Position numbers and translations under genes: made by a program. This document shows, one piece after another, positions 35,561 through 44,078 of a stretch of 64,000 bases of DNA (positions are counted from its first letter, which is position 1; every line of letters starts with the position of its first letter). The DNA comes from Tunicatimonas pelagia. Lineage in GTDB: Bacteria > Bacteroidota > Bacteroidia > Cytophagales > Cyclobacteriaceae. The stretch spans positions 682,001 through 746,000 of the forward strand of contig NZ_CP120683.1 in assembly GCF_030506325.1 (NCBI RefSeq), given 5' to 3'. The notes beneath the pieces were generated by a model. The model was given only the letters and a program-made list of their open reading frames with translations, had not been told where the DNA came from and did no database searches.

Positions 35561-36079
35561 ATGGAACAGCAAAGAGAGAAATACATTAATCCGTTTACCG
35601 ATTACGGTTTCAAACGCCTATTTGGTGAGGAACCGAACAAGGATTTATTGCTAGCCTTTCTTAATGAATTGCTTAAAAACGAGCAGGGTCGTATTACCGA
35701 ACTGACGTATTTAAAGTCTGATAAACTAGGCAGTAGCGAAGCAGATCGAAAGGCCGTCTTTGATCTATACTGTCAAAACGAGCGAGGCGAGAAGTTTATC
35801 GTTGAGCTTCAAAAGACCAAACAGAAGTTCTTCAAAGACCGGACAGTTTACTACTCTACGTTCCCTATCAGGGAACAGGCACAGCGAGGATCAGACTGGA
35901 CTTTTGAGCTTAAAGCAGTGTATACGATTGCTATCCTAGACTTTGTTTTTGACGAAGACCAACACGAACCTAATAAGTTCAGATACGATGTAAAGCTGAC
36001 AGATATTGATACCTGCCAAATATTTTACGATAAACTAACCTTCATATACCTAGAAATGCCTAAGTACACTGTAAACTAA
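35561..36079 (+). pseudogene. Rpn-family PD-(D/E)XK nuclease, N-terminal part cut by an IS element
   Basis: Codes for about 167 native residues, then 5 residues read into the IS and a stop. It starts with the Rpn signature INPFTDYGFKRLFGEEPNKD and has the nuclease core D68, E82, Q84 and K85 in AVFDLYCQNERGEKFIVELQ. The last native residues are YLEMPK. The missing continuation lies beyond the IS at 37261 onward (native EMPK joins to FSMAAEELETGFDKW). Rpn proteins are recombination-promoting nucleases/putative transposases, some with reported anti-phage roles. The catalytic half remains, the C-terminal half is separated. Confidence 0.9.
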
Positions 36080-36119
36080 GTTTATTTAGGAATTGCTATA
36101 TTGGTGTTTTTGAGTCTAT

Positions 36120-36542
36120 ATGAAAAAAGCACACGTAACACTAGGCGAGCAAGATCGGCAATACCTCGCCAGGTTGCTGCAGAAAGGGAGATTGCAAGCC
36201 AGAACCTACAAACGAGCAGTAGCTTTGCTAGAACTGGACAAAGGCCAAACCTATACGGTCGTGGCATCTATTGTGCAGTTGTCAACAGTTAGTTTAGGCA
36301 AACTGGCCAAAAAGTATCACGGGCAGGGGTTAGACTGTTTGTACGATGCTCCTCGGTCGGGACGTCCCATACGGATCAGCCCTCAACAGGAAAACCAAGT
36401 GATTCTGTTGTCTTGTAGTGAAGCCCCGAAAGGCTATAGCCAGTGGAGTTTGCGCTTACTAGCCGACAAAGTAGTGGAGTTGGGATATTGTGAGCATATA
36501 TCACATACGCAGGTAAACGAGATTTTAAAAAAAGCAGATTAA
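36120..36542 (+). CDS. IS630 transposase, N-terminal helix-turn-helix part
   Basis: A 140-residue protein containing the tandem helix-turn-helix DNA-binding domain of IS630 transposases (LARLLQKGRLQARTYKRAVA, then LGKLAKKYHGQGLDCLYD and the AT-hook-like APRSGRPIRISPQQ). It ends at a stop just before the segment that would read LKPHL in intact relatives. The DDE half continues in the next frame (+1, equal to -2), so expression of a full transposase would need frameshifting in the A7 run at 36527-36533, or the element is damaged by a 2-base loss. Confidence 0.85.
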   Translation: MKKAHVTLGEQDRQYLARLLQKGRLQARTYKRAVALLELDKGQTYTVVASIVQLSTVSLGKLAKKYHGQGLDCLYDAPRSGRPIRISPQQENQVILLSCSEAPKGYSQWSLRLLADKVVELGYCEHISHTQVNEILKKAD

Positions 36543-36549
36543 GCCTCAC

Positions 36550-37239
36550 TTGACTAAAACCTGGTGTATTGGGGTGATTAACGCTGAGTTTTTAGCCAGA
36601 ATGGAAAATATTTTACGGCTGTATGCCCTGCCCTACGATGAACGCTATCCAGTTGTTTGCCTGGATGAACGGCCGCGTTTTCTGATTGGGGATGTAGTGG
36701 AAGGACTTAGTCTAAAGCCAGGTCAAGTGAAACGAGCGCATTATGAATACCAAAAAAATGGTTCCTGCTGTCTGTTTGCTGCCATAGAGCCGCTCACTGG
36801 CAAGCGTATTGCTCAGGTGTTTGATCGCCGAAGGAAAGTAGAGTATGCTGAGTTTATGCAAACCGTAGCCTTACAGTTTCCCAAGGCTGAGAAAGTCAGG
36901 GTGATCCAGGATAATTTGAATACGCATAACACCAGTTCTTTCTATGAGCGTTTTGATGCTCAGACTGCTTATGCATTAAGTCAAAAGTTTGACTTCCACT
37001 ATACACCTAAGAAGGCTTCCTGGTTAAACACGATTGAAACCGAGTTTTCTGCCTTGTCGCGTCTGTGTTTACAACGGCGGATCCCTACCAAAGAGATGCT
37101 GGAACAAGCAGTACTTCAGTTAGTCCAAGAACGCAATGACAAACACATCAAAATCGGCTGGAAGTTCTCCATCACTGATGCCCGAAGCAAACTAAAAAGA
37201 CACTATACGAATGTAAATCCAGTCAATAAAATATTATAA
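36550..37239 (+). CDS. IS630 transposase, DDE catalytic part
   Basis: A 229-residue catalytic half with the DDE triad: D39 in VVCLDERP, D121 in VIQDNLNTHN and E163 in WLNTIETE. The frame is open from 36529, but its first initiation codon is the TTG at 36550, so it may lack a start of its own. Intact Bacteroidota relatives join it to the upstream domain through a segment like LKKNELKPHLKKQWCIPP, and here KPHLTKTWCI is encoded in this frame. Confidence 0.88.
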   Translation: MTKTWCIGVINAEFLARMENILRLYALPYDERYPVVCLDERPRFLIGDVVEGLSLKPGQVKRAHYEYQKNGSCCLFAAIEPLTGKRIAQVFDRRRKVEYAEFMQTVALQFPKAEKVRVIQDNLNTHNTSSFYERFDAQTAYALSQKFDFHYTPKKASWLNTIETEFSALSRLCLQRRIPTKEMLEQAVLQLVQERNDKHIKIGWKFSITDARSKLKRHYTNVNPVNKIL

Positions 37240-37270
37240 ATTACTTAATTTACAATGCACTAAGTTTAGT

Positions 37271-37669
37271 ATGGCTGCTGAAGAGTTAGAAACTGGCTTT
37301 GATAAATGGATGTACGTAATACGTAACCTAAATAAACTTGACAGAGTACCAAAAGAGTTACGAGAGGGAATCTTTGAAAGATTGTTTGAAGTAGCCGAGA
37401 TTGCCCGATTTAGCCCTGAGGAAGTACAAGCCTACGAAGATAGTTTAAAATCATATCGAGATTTAAAGAACTCCTTGGATACGGCTTTTGAAGAAGGCAT
37501 TGAACAGGGTATCGAACAGGGTATTGAGAAAGGCATCGAACAAGGTATAGAGCAAGTAGCACGCAATGGGATCAAGCAGGGAAAAAGCGATGAGCTAATT
37601 ATGGATTTAACCGGATTATCATTAGAGCAGGTAACGTACTTGAAGGAAAAACTGAAAAGCGAAGAGTAG
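37271..37669 (+). pseudogene. Rpn-family nuclease, C-terminal part beyond the IS
   Basis: The 132-residue frame begins in the native gene at FSMAAEELETGFDKWMYVIR, the conserved downstream region of Rpn proteins, and ends in a tail with repeated GIEQ and GIEK units (12-base DNA repeats at about 37496-37555). The ATG at 37271 could still start a separate short protein. For Escherichia coli RpnA an internal start giving a C-terminal protein that counteracts the nuclease has been reported, so this orphan half might still be functional; that is speculation. Confidence 0.85.
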
Positions 37670-37914
37670 AACAGTTTAATAATAATGATTACCCTTCTTT
37701 CTGGTACATTTTCAACATAACTATCCCCACAGACAGGTGTTGTACATAATACCGTTGTCCTTTGGTAGATTTTAGTAAACCAGAAGCACATTCACCTGAT
37801 TGAGCCTTTAGTAACGCACCAAACTGACCGAAGAAAGGTGAAAACCGATATATTTGCCGAGAGCTAAGCCTATCGGCAGTAGTGTTCACCTTCATTACGA
37901 CCAACAGAAACCTA
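37670..37914. other. Gap after the Rpn gene, with attC-like end motif
   Basis: Contains AATACCGTTG (37748-37757), the same ten bases that end the attC-like site at 34671-34680 and that occur in the last array unit (31217-31226). No paired arms were found here. A perfect palindrome-like GCCGAGAGC...GCC(T)ATCGGC lies near 37857. No gene is supported. Confidence 0.4.
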
Positions 37915-38676
37915 ATGATAAAATTCTTCCGGAATATGCGTCGGCGCTCGCTGACTAAAAACAAGTTTTACAAATATCTGCTCTATGCTATTGGCGAAAT
38001 AGTATTGGTCGTGATTGGTATTCTGATTGCCCTGCAAATCAACAACTACAGCGCGTATCAGAAAGAACGGTATAAAGAAACTGTACTTCTTTCTAACCTT
38101 TCTAATGAGATTGAACTGGATATTCAGCAGATAGATAATAGCACGAAACTCTCTACCGAACGGCTCAACCGCTTGGACAGCATAGTACAATCGTTGAAGA
38201 ATACCGATAGTATTGATAAATTGAATTTTATTTTGCAATCCTTTGAGTTGGTCATGGATCAATACTTTTATAGCAATAGTGGTATTTTTGATGAAGCCGT
38301 TTCTTCTGGTAAGATGAGTTACATACAAAATGACTCGTTGCGGCAAACGATTTTTGACTATTACCGCAATGCTGATGAGAGCGACAACGATGGCACAACT
38401 CGTCTGATAACCGACGAATTAATAACCCCGCTGTTTATAGAAACGCTATTTATGAGTGCTGAAGGGTTTTCATCGTTAGGTATGAACGTGCAGGATGTTT
38501 CTGATCTACAAAGTATCGATTTGGAAGCCCTCAAAAGTAATAAGGATTTTTGGAAAATGATACTCCTGAAGTTTGGTAGCAATCAGGAGCAAATACTACG
38601 ATGGCAACAAATTAAAGTGCGAGCCCAAAAGCTAAACCAGCAGATAGAAAAAGAACTGAATAAATTGAAGCAGTAG
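37915..38676 (+). CDS. DUF6090-family membrane protein
   Basis: Start at 37915 (MIKFFRNMRRRSLTKNKF). The 253-residue protein has the DUF6090 signature: a basic N-terminus, KYLLYAIGEIVLVVIGILIA as single membrane helix (about 21-42), and LQINN, followed by a long helical periplasmic or extracytoplasmic domain. DUF6090 is common in Bacteroidota genomes, often in many copies, with unknown function. It stands after the IS-split Rpn gene and may be part of the accessory island. Confidence 0.85.
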   Translation: MIKFFRNMRRRSLTKNKFYKYLLYAIGEIVLVVIGILIALQINNYSAYQKERYKETVLLSNLSNEIELDIQQIDNSTKLSTERLNRLDSIVQSLKNTDSIDKLNFILQSFELVMDQYFYSNSGIFDEAVSSGKMSYIQNDSLRQTIFDYYRNADESDNDGTTRLITDELITPLFIETLFMSAEGFSSLGMNVQDVSDLQSIDLEALKSNKDFWKMILLKFGSNQEQILRWQQIKVRAQKLNQQIEKELNKLKQ

Positions 38677-39013
38677 AGCAGTTACTAAAGCAATAAATAT
38701 CCCTACGGACTCTCTGATTTAGTGGGTCAGTAGAAAACCAACCGCCCCAGTGCAACACTCACTGCTAATACGGAAGCGATGCCAACCCGAGGAAAAGTAA
38801 CAATGGTTTGAAACGATGAGAAAAAACTGAACCCTAGAACAAAGAGCCGAAAGTGCCACTCATCAACAATACGAGTAATACAACATCTACCTAAAAGAAG
38901 CTCTATCCTTCTACAATACTACCCCTCCGGCTTTAAATGATGAAAGTAAGTTTTGCGAAGGTGTCTGATAAAACCTATCTTCCGCAAACTATAATCTACC
39001 CAACAATCAAACT
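38677..39013. other. Gene-free stretch
   Basis: About 340 bases. A minus-strand open stretch from about 38905 down to the TGA at 38727 (55 codons, no start codon, hydrophobic end TFPRVGIASVLAVSVALGRL) could be the decayed tail of a membrane protein. Nothing stronger is seen. Confidence 0.35.
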
Positions 39014-39688
39014 ATGAGTTTGTCGCTAATAGCCAAGACAATTAGTGGTATTTTAGGTGCCACCATTTTCGCATTCGTCGCAGTAGCTCAGGAGCAAGGT
39101 CCAGAACGTTGGGAAAAGACTATTCAAAAGTTTGAGCAGCAAGATGCTCAGAACTCCGTAGAGCCCGGAGCCATACTATTTACGGGTAGCTCATCCATTG
39201 CTATGTGGCAGGACATATCTGATTATTTTCCCAATCAGCGAATTGTCAATCGAGGCTTCGGGGGTTCTCAGTTTTCTGATTTGCTCCACTACGCCGACCG
39301 AGTAATTTCTCCCTACCGGCCGTCCAAGATTTTTATCTACGAAGGCGATAATGACATTTCGGCGGGCGATAGTCCTAAGCAGATTATGCGGGAGGCTAAA
39401 AAGCTGCGTAAGAAAATTAAGAAGGCGCTGGGTGACACTCCCGTAATATTTATCTCCCCCAAACCTAGTGTAGCCCGATGGGAGCTAAAAGAAACCTACG
39501 AAGACCTAAATGCCCGATTAAAAAAGTACGCTGATAAAACCGAAAACACCGAGTTCGCCGATGTATGGAACCCCGCCCTGGACGACAATGGTGAGGTAGT
39601 AGAACATATCTTTTTGGAAGATAATCTGCATATGAACGCGGAAGGATACAAAATCTGGCAGCAAGCGTTAGCACCCTATGTGGAGTAA
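39014..39688 (+). CDS. Exported SGNH/GDSL-family hydrolase
   Basis: A 224-residue protein with a signal peptide (residues 1 to about 24). It has all four SGNH blocks: Ser in ILFTGSSSIAMW, Gly in VNRGFGGSQFSDLL, Asn in YEGDNDISAGDSP and Asp/His in EDNLHMNAEGYKIW. This family of small esterases acts on lipids, acetylated sugars or other esters. No partner gene indicates the substrate; DUF1349 and pseudouridine synthase genes follow on the same strand. Confidence 0.88.
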   Translation: MSLSLIAKTISGILGATIFAFVAVAQEQGPERWEKTIQKFEQQDAQNSVEPGAILFTGSSSIAMWQDISDYFPNQRIVNRGFGGSQFSDLLHYADRVISPYRPSKIFIYEGDNDISAGDSPKQIMREAKKLRKKIKKALGDTPVIFISPKPSVARWELKETYEDLNARLKKYADKTENTEFADVWNPALDDNGEVVEHIFLEDNLHMNAEGYKIWQQALAPYVE

Positions 39689-39716
39689 CCGCTACAATAT
39701 GTAATAACAGTAGCCA

Positions 39717-40310
39717 ATGAGACAGATGCAATGGTTCAATGAACCCGAACAATGGAATGCCAATCACGACCAATCGTTGTCGATGTACGTAACCCCCAAA
39801 ACTGATTTCTGGCGCATCACAAACTACGGCTTCACGGTAGATGATGGTCCTTTCTATTACTGTAACCTAGGTGGGGAGTTTGAAGTGGCCGTTAGGGTAA
39901 CTGGAGAATACAAAGCTCGCTACGACCAGATGGGATTAATGATCAGAATAGATGAGCGTAACTGGATTAAGACCGGAGTAGAATATGTGAATAAGAAAAT
40001 AAACTTGAGCGCAGTAGTAACCCTTGAGCGGAGCGACTGGAGCATAGTAGAATTGGAGCAGGTTCCCTCATCTGTCTGGCTCAAAGTAATTAGAAGACTA
40101 GACTACGTAGAAATACATTATTCACTGAATAACACTACCTTCACCCTGCTACGCTTAGCCTATTTCCCTGCTAATACCCCCGTGATGGTCGGCATGGCCG
40201 CTGCCTCGCCCGACGGTAACGGTTTCCAGGCATTATTTGAAGACTTCCGGATTAAATACCTCCCCGATCTCCAGCGTGAGCAGTGGCTAAAGGAAAACAA
40301 TGCAATCTAA
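39717..40310 (+). CDS. DUF1349 protein, concanavalin-like fold
   Basis: A 197-residue protein of the DUF1349 family: FNEPEQWNANHDQSLSMYVT, then YDQMGLMIRIDERNWIKTGV and DWSIVELEQVPSSVWLKV. The jelly-roll pattern is a concanavalin-A-like fold. A relative in yeast is YlR-type regulation of enolase protein 1. It probably binds a carbohydrate or is an enzyme of unknown kind. It is cytoplasmic (no signal peptide). It ends 40 bases before the pseudouridine synthase start, so the genes may be co-transcribed. Confidence 0.8.
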   Translation: MRQMQWFNEPEQWNANHDQSLSMYVTPKTDFWRITNYGFTVDDGPFYYCNLGGEFEVAVRVTGEYKARYDQMGLMIRIDERNWIKTGVEYVNKKINLSAVVTLERSDWSIVELEQVPSSVWLKVIRRLDYVEIHYSLNNTTFTLLRLAYFPANTPVMVGMAAASPDGNGFQALFEDFRIKYLPDLQREQWLKENNAI

Positions 40311-40350
40311 AAAATTAGACCATGCTTCCAATCTATGTGTAAAGTTGTAT

Positions 40351-40944
40351 ATGAATAAGCACCATCACTTTATTATTCATAAGCCATTCGGGTATCTATC
40401 GCAATTTATCAACAATCAGAACCGCCGGAGAAACAAAAAATTGCTGGGCGAACTGCACGACTTTCCGGCAGGTACGATGGCTATTGGTCGGCTAGATCAA
40501 GATTCGGAAGGTTTGTTATTGCTGACCACCGATGGCAAAGTAAGTATGCAGGTACGCAGTAAGTTGGTAGAGAAAGAATATCACGTGCAGGTAGACGGAA
40601 CAATTACCGACGAGGCTATCGCGCAGTTGAAGAGCGGGGTAGAAATCACTACACAAGGTGAAAAGTACAGAACTCTTCCTGCTAAGGCTACTTGTTTAAT
40701 CCCACCCCCTCACTATCCGCCCCGAGTAAAAAAAATAAGGGATGATCGGCACGGCCCCAGCAGTTGGCTATCTATTACGATTACTGAGGGAAAATTCCGG
40801 CAAGTCCGCAAGATGACGGCTGCCGTGGGGTTTCCTACCCTGCGATTAATCCGAGTGCGAATTGGGCGTATCTACCTTAATGAAATGCCCCCGGGAGAAG
40901 CGATCGAGGTGGGCAAATTCACGCTTACTGATGAAAATACGTGA
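40351..40944 (+). CDS. rluE: RluE-type pseudouridine synthase
   Basis: The start at 40351 (MNKHHHFIIHKPFGYLSQF) is preferred over the ATG at 40300, which overlaps the previous gene. The 197-residue protein is a RsuA/RluB/E/F-family pseudouridine synthase without an S4 domain. The catalytic Asp lies in GRLDQDSEGLLLLTTDG, followed by KEYHVQVDG and FRQVRKMTAAVGFPTLRLIR. E. coli RluE modifies U2457 of 23S rRNA; this short form fits RluE best. Confidence 0.85.
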   Translation: MNKHHHFIIHKPFGYLSQFINNQNRRRNKKLLGELHDFPAGTMAIGRLDQDSEGLLLLTTDGKVSMQVRSKLVEKEYHVQVDGTITDEAIAQLKSGVEITTQGEKYRTLPAKATCLIPPPHYPPRVKKIRDDRHGPSSWLSITITEGKFRQVRKMTAAVGFPTLRLIRVRIGRIYLNEMPPGEAIEVGKFTLTDENT

Positions 40945-41025
40945 CGAACGGGAAGTGTAGTAAACCACAATGATTTTTTACACCTCACGTTGTGTTAGCA
41001 GTCAGCACCGATGATCCTTCCCAAT

Positions 41026-41685
41026 ATGAAAGCTTCGTTCATAATACTCCTTGGTTTCTTCGTACTATCGGCTTGTGCCCCCTACGCCAAAGGCCCGGTA
41101 CTTAGCGTAGAAGAAGCCCAGAATACCTTTCAGCCTATTGTTGAGTTTATGGGCGTAGAACCGGGAATGGCAGTAGCCGATGTAGGAGCGGGTTCCGGAG
41201 CACTTACGGTAATTATGGCTACCCAGCTAGATAGTTGTGAAGTGTATATTCAGGATATTGATCGCAAAATGCTACAGCAAGATAATGTAGATAAAATGAT
41301 TACGCATTATTCTAAACAGCTAGGTCATAATTTAGGAGAGCGAAATCAGTTTCATCTAGTTTACGGCACCCCCAACCAATCCAATCTGCCACACGAGTCA
41401 ATCGATATTGTTTATTCTAATGCGACCATGCATGTCTTCAATGAGCCGGATGCTATGCTGCAAGATCTGCGTAAGAAGCTTAAACCAACTGGAAAAATCT
41501 TCATTCGAGATGGCTTTAAGGGCGAGAATGGCGAAGGTGAGTTTTGCTCATCGAGAAAGTGCGCCAAACGACTGCTTAGCATTGATGAATTTTTGGTCAT
41601 GATGGAACAAAACGGCTATCGCCTCATTAAACAGTCACCCGATATGGATGGCTACCCTCTGTTTGGCTTCGAGCTTAGTAATTAA
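41026..41685 (+). CDS. Putative lipoprotein SAM-dependent methyltransferase
   Basis: Start at 41026 (MKASFIILLGFFVLSACAP), which gives a lipoprotein signal with Cys in SACA; the ATG at 41011 would add 5 residues. The rest is a class I Rossmann methyltransferase: motif I ADVGAGSGALTVIMATQL, acidic end of strand 2 in YIQDIDRKML, and SIDIVYSNATMHVFNEPDA. A SAM-dependent enzyme in the periplasm would be odd since SAM is cytoplasmic; either SAM is reached from the cytoplasm side or this is a non-catalytic relative. Confidence 0.8.
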   Translation: MKASFIILLGFFVLSACAPYAKGPVLSVEEAQNTFQPIVEFMGVEPGMAVADVGAGSGALTVIMATQLDSCEVYIQDIDRKMLQQDNVDKMITHYSKQLGHNLGERNQFHLVYGTPNQSNLPHESIDIVYSNATMHVFNEPDAMLQDLRKKLKPTGKIFIRDGFKGENGEGEFCSSRKCAKRLLSIDEFLVMMEQNGYRLIKQSPDMDGYPLFGFELSN

Positions 41686-41769
41686 GCACTTTGCTAGTTG
41701 CTATTCTCTTGAACTCCCCAAGTTTGTTATACAATCAGATGACCTCTGTGTTGATGGTATATCGTATAC

Positions 41770-44064
41770 CTACTCAGATTTAGATAGAGCACTGGTAGCT
41801 TCGTTATCTACAAACCAGTGAACATCACCGTGGGTAGGCCGGATCAGCTGAGCCGGGTACTGGTTGGGTTCGTAGGGTCCTTCCAATACGTGCTTAAGGG
41901 CTTCCGCTTTTCCTTCACCATAAGCAATGAATGCTACGCTGTGAGCCTGATTGACTAATTGGGGCGTAAGCGTAATCCGGTAACTATCCAACTTAGGCAC
42001 GAAAACCTCTTTCACCCACGTCATTTCCTTCTGAGAAATAGACACCCCCGGAAATACTGAGAGCGTATGGCCATCGCCACCCATACCGAGCCACACCAAG
42101 TCGAAGCGGGGCGACCGCCCTTGAAAGAAACGCTGGAGTACCTCTTCGTACTGTAACGCGGCTACATCTGCCCGCAAGCCGCCCTGAATCGGGAATATCT
42201 GATCTTCAGGAATAGGAACATGGCGCAAAAGGGCATCCATCGCCATTCCGGCATTGCTATCAGCATGGTCTATTGAAACCGCTCGTTCATCGCCCCAAAA
42301 AGCATACACATTCTTCCAGGGTACTTTAGATGCTAACGGTTCTTTCGCCAATAGCTCGTACATCGCCTTGGAGGAACTACCTCCTGATAAGCAAACCGTA
42401 AAGCGACCGTATTTTTCTACCGCTTCTTGCGCTTTAGAAACAAATAACTCAGCCGCACAGTAGCTGAGATCATTCACTTCGTTATAGGTATGTAAGTTGA
42501 TAACCCCAGCCTTAGATTCATTGTGCTTATCCTCAATCACCGTCTCGAGTACATTTCGGGCGGGAGGATTAAACCACCGGTGACCATTCTGGGCGAGTAG
42601 TTTATCCGCAGCTTTCGGTCCCCAGCTTCCGGCATCGTAGCTAGGATAATCGGTGATCGGCTCGTTCTCCCAGGCTTCTAGTATCGGCATTACCGCTTCC
42701 CAAGCAGCTTCTACCTGGTCGGCCCGCATGAACAGCGCGGCATTACCCGCAATAGCATCCAGCAGCAAAGTTTCGTAGGCTTCGGGAGTAGGTGCATCGT
42801 AGGCCTCGTCGTAGTCAAAGATCATCTCTACCGGATTTACGATCTGGCTCACTCCTGGCCGTTTGGCCTGAAACCGGATTTTCATACCCATTTCCGGTTG
42901 GATGTTGATAACGATGCGGTTGGGATCCTGATTAATTTTACCGTTACTAACGAAGGCCCGGTGCGGAGCTGATTTTAGTTGAATGGTAATAGCCGTAGTT
43001 TTATCGGCCATTCGCTTACCGGTACGCACGTAGAAGGGAACATCTTGCCAACGCCAATTATCAATATAAAACTGAGCGGCTGCGTAGGTTTCGGTATTAG
43101 AATCTTCGGCCACCCCTTCGGCATCACGATAGCCAATTACTTCTTCGCCCTTAATCCAGCCGGGACCGTACTGCCCGCGTACCGCGTGATCTTTTACTTC
43201 ATCAGGACTGTATTTTCGCATAGCGCGAATCACTTCAGCTTTCTTATTACGAATTTCATCAGCATTCAGTGAGATCGGGGGCTCCATCGCAATCATCGCG
43301 ACCAGTTGCAGCACGTGGTTCTGGATCATATCGCGCAAAGCGCCGGAACCCTCGTAGTAACCACCCCGGGTTCCTACGCCTACTGTTTCTGATACAGTAA
43401 TTTGGATGTGGTCAATATAGTTTCGGTTCCAGATGGGCTCAAACAGGGCATTGGTAAAGCGGAACGTCAGGATGTTCTGAACAGTTTCCTTCCCCAAATA
43501 ATGATCGATTCGGTAGATTTGCTGCTCGGCAAATATTTTGGTTAACAACCGATTGAGCGAATGAGCGGTCTTGAGATCGTGCCCGAAAGGTTTTTCTACT
43601 ATAATCCGGGTGCGGTTAACATCATTACAGGCTCCGGCTCGCCCTAAGTTGATAGCAATCGGCTCAAACAACGAGGGAGATACTGAGAGGTAAAATAGGC
43701 GATTAGGCTCTTTAGCCCCCCACTCCTGCTCCTTCTTCTCCACTAACCCCACAACCTCTTTGTACGACTCTAGGTCTTTGACGTTGGAAACGTGATAGGA
43801 AATATGTTCGCGAAATTCTTCCCAACTGCCGTTCTCCGCCTTTCGGCGAGAAAAATCATTAACTCCTTCTTCTAATACCTCCCGAAATTCTTCATCAGAG
43901 AACTCGGTTCGCCCTAGTCCGATGATATGAAATTGCTCGGGTAGGTACCGATCAATGTACAAGTTGTATAATGCCGGAATGAGCTTCCGCTTGTTCAGGT
44001 CACCACTACCGCCAAAAATAACAATGGTGGTCGGGTTTATATTTTGGTAGTCAACAGAATTCAT
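41770..44064 (-). CDS. zwf: Fused glucose-6-phosphate dehydrogenase / 6-phosphogluconolactonase
   Basis: A 764-residue protein with two complete enzymes. Residues 1 to about 505 are G6PDH (GGSGDLNKRKLIPALYNLY nucleotide site, RIDHYLGKETVQN active-site Asp/His/Lys, EKPFGHDL). Residues about 530-755 are 6-phosphogluconolactonase (CLSGGSSSKAMYELL; YAFWGDERAVSIDHADSN; LGMGGDGHTLSVFPG). The junction is a short linker ending RNVLETVIEDKHNESK. Thus both oxidative steps of the pentose phosphate path come from one chain. In the cluster 6-phosphogluconate dehydrogenase is the next gene upstream. I know separate genes in most bacteria, so the fusion is the oddity. Confidence 0.95.
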   Translation of the reverse strand: MNSVDYQNINPTTIVIFGGSGDLNKRKLIPALYNLYIDRYLPEQFHIIGLGRTEFSDEEFREVLEEGVNDFSRRKAENGSWEEFREHISYHVSNVKDLESYKEVVGLVEKKEQEWGAKEPNRLFYLSVSPSLFEPIAINLGRAGACNDVNRTRIIVEKPFGHDLKTAHSLNRLLTKIFAEQQIYRIDHYLGKETVQNILTFRFTNALFEPIWNRNYIDHIQITVSETVGVGTRGGYYEGSGALRDMIQNHVLQLVAMIAMEPPISLNADEIRNKKAEVIRAMRKYSPDEVKDHAVRGQYGPGWIKGEEVIGYRDAEGVAEDSNTETYAAAQFYIDNWRWQDVPFYVRTGKRMADKTTAITIQLKSAPHRAFVSNGKINQDPNRIVINIQPEMGMKIRFQAKRPGVSQIVNPVEMIFDYDEAYDAPTPEAYETLLLDAIAGNAALFMRADQVEAAWEAVMPILEAWENEPITDYPSYDAGSWGPKAADKLLAQNGHRWFNPPARNVLETVIEDKHNESKAGVINLHTYNEVNDLSYCAAELFVSKAQEAVEKYGRFTVCLSGGSSSKAMYELLAKEPLASKVPWKNVYAFWGDERAVSIDHADSNAGMAMDALLRHVPIPEDQIFPIQGGLRADVAALQYEEVLQRFFQGRSPRFDLVWLGMGGDGHTLSVFPGVSISQKEMTWVKEVFVPKLDSYRITLTPQLVNQAHSVAFIAYGEGKAEALKHVLEGPYEPNQYPAQLIRPTHGDVHWFVDNEATSALSKSE

Positions 44065-44078
44065 TTCTCTTTGATTAT

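Larger units (their letters stand above)
36063..37260 (+). mobile_element. IS630-family insertion sequence in the Rpn gene
   Basis: A 1.2-kb element. Terminal inverted repeats are GTACACTGTAAACTAAGT from 36064 and GTGCATTGTAAATTAAGT read back from 37260, identical at 15 of 18 positions. A TA (or TAA) lies on both sides (36061 and 37261), the target duplication expected of IS630. Removing the element and one copy restores an open Rpn frame (CCTAAGTTTAGT). It carries two reading frames for a DDE transposase. Confidence 0.9.

Noticed and set aside
36527-36540. Programmed -1 frameshift at A AAA AAG in the IS630 transposase
   Set aside because: The two frames differ by +1 (or -2), so a -1 slip at the A7 run would not join them.
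37432-37791. Minus-strand reading frame of 119 codons
   Set aside because: It is the antisense of the Rpn C-terminal repeats (Cys/Ser/Pro-rich low-complexity translation).
38727-38905. Small membrane protein on the minus strand
   Set aside because: 55 codons without a start codon; at best a decayed gene tail.
42979-43272. Plus-strand frame inside the G6PDH gene
   Set aside because: Overlaps a well conserved enzyme domain and has no signal of its own.
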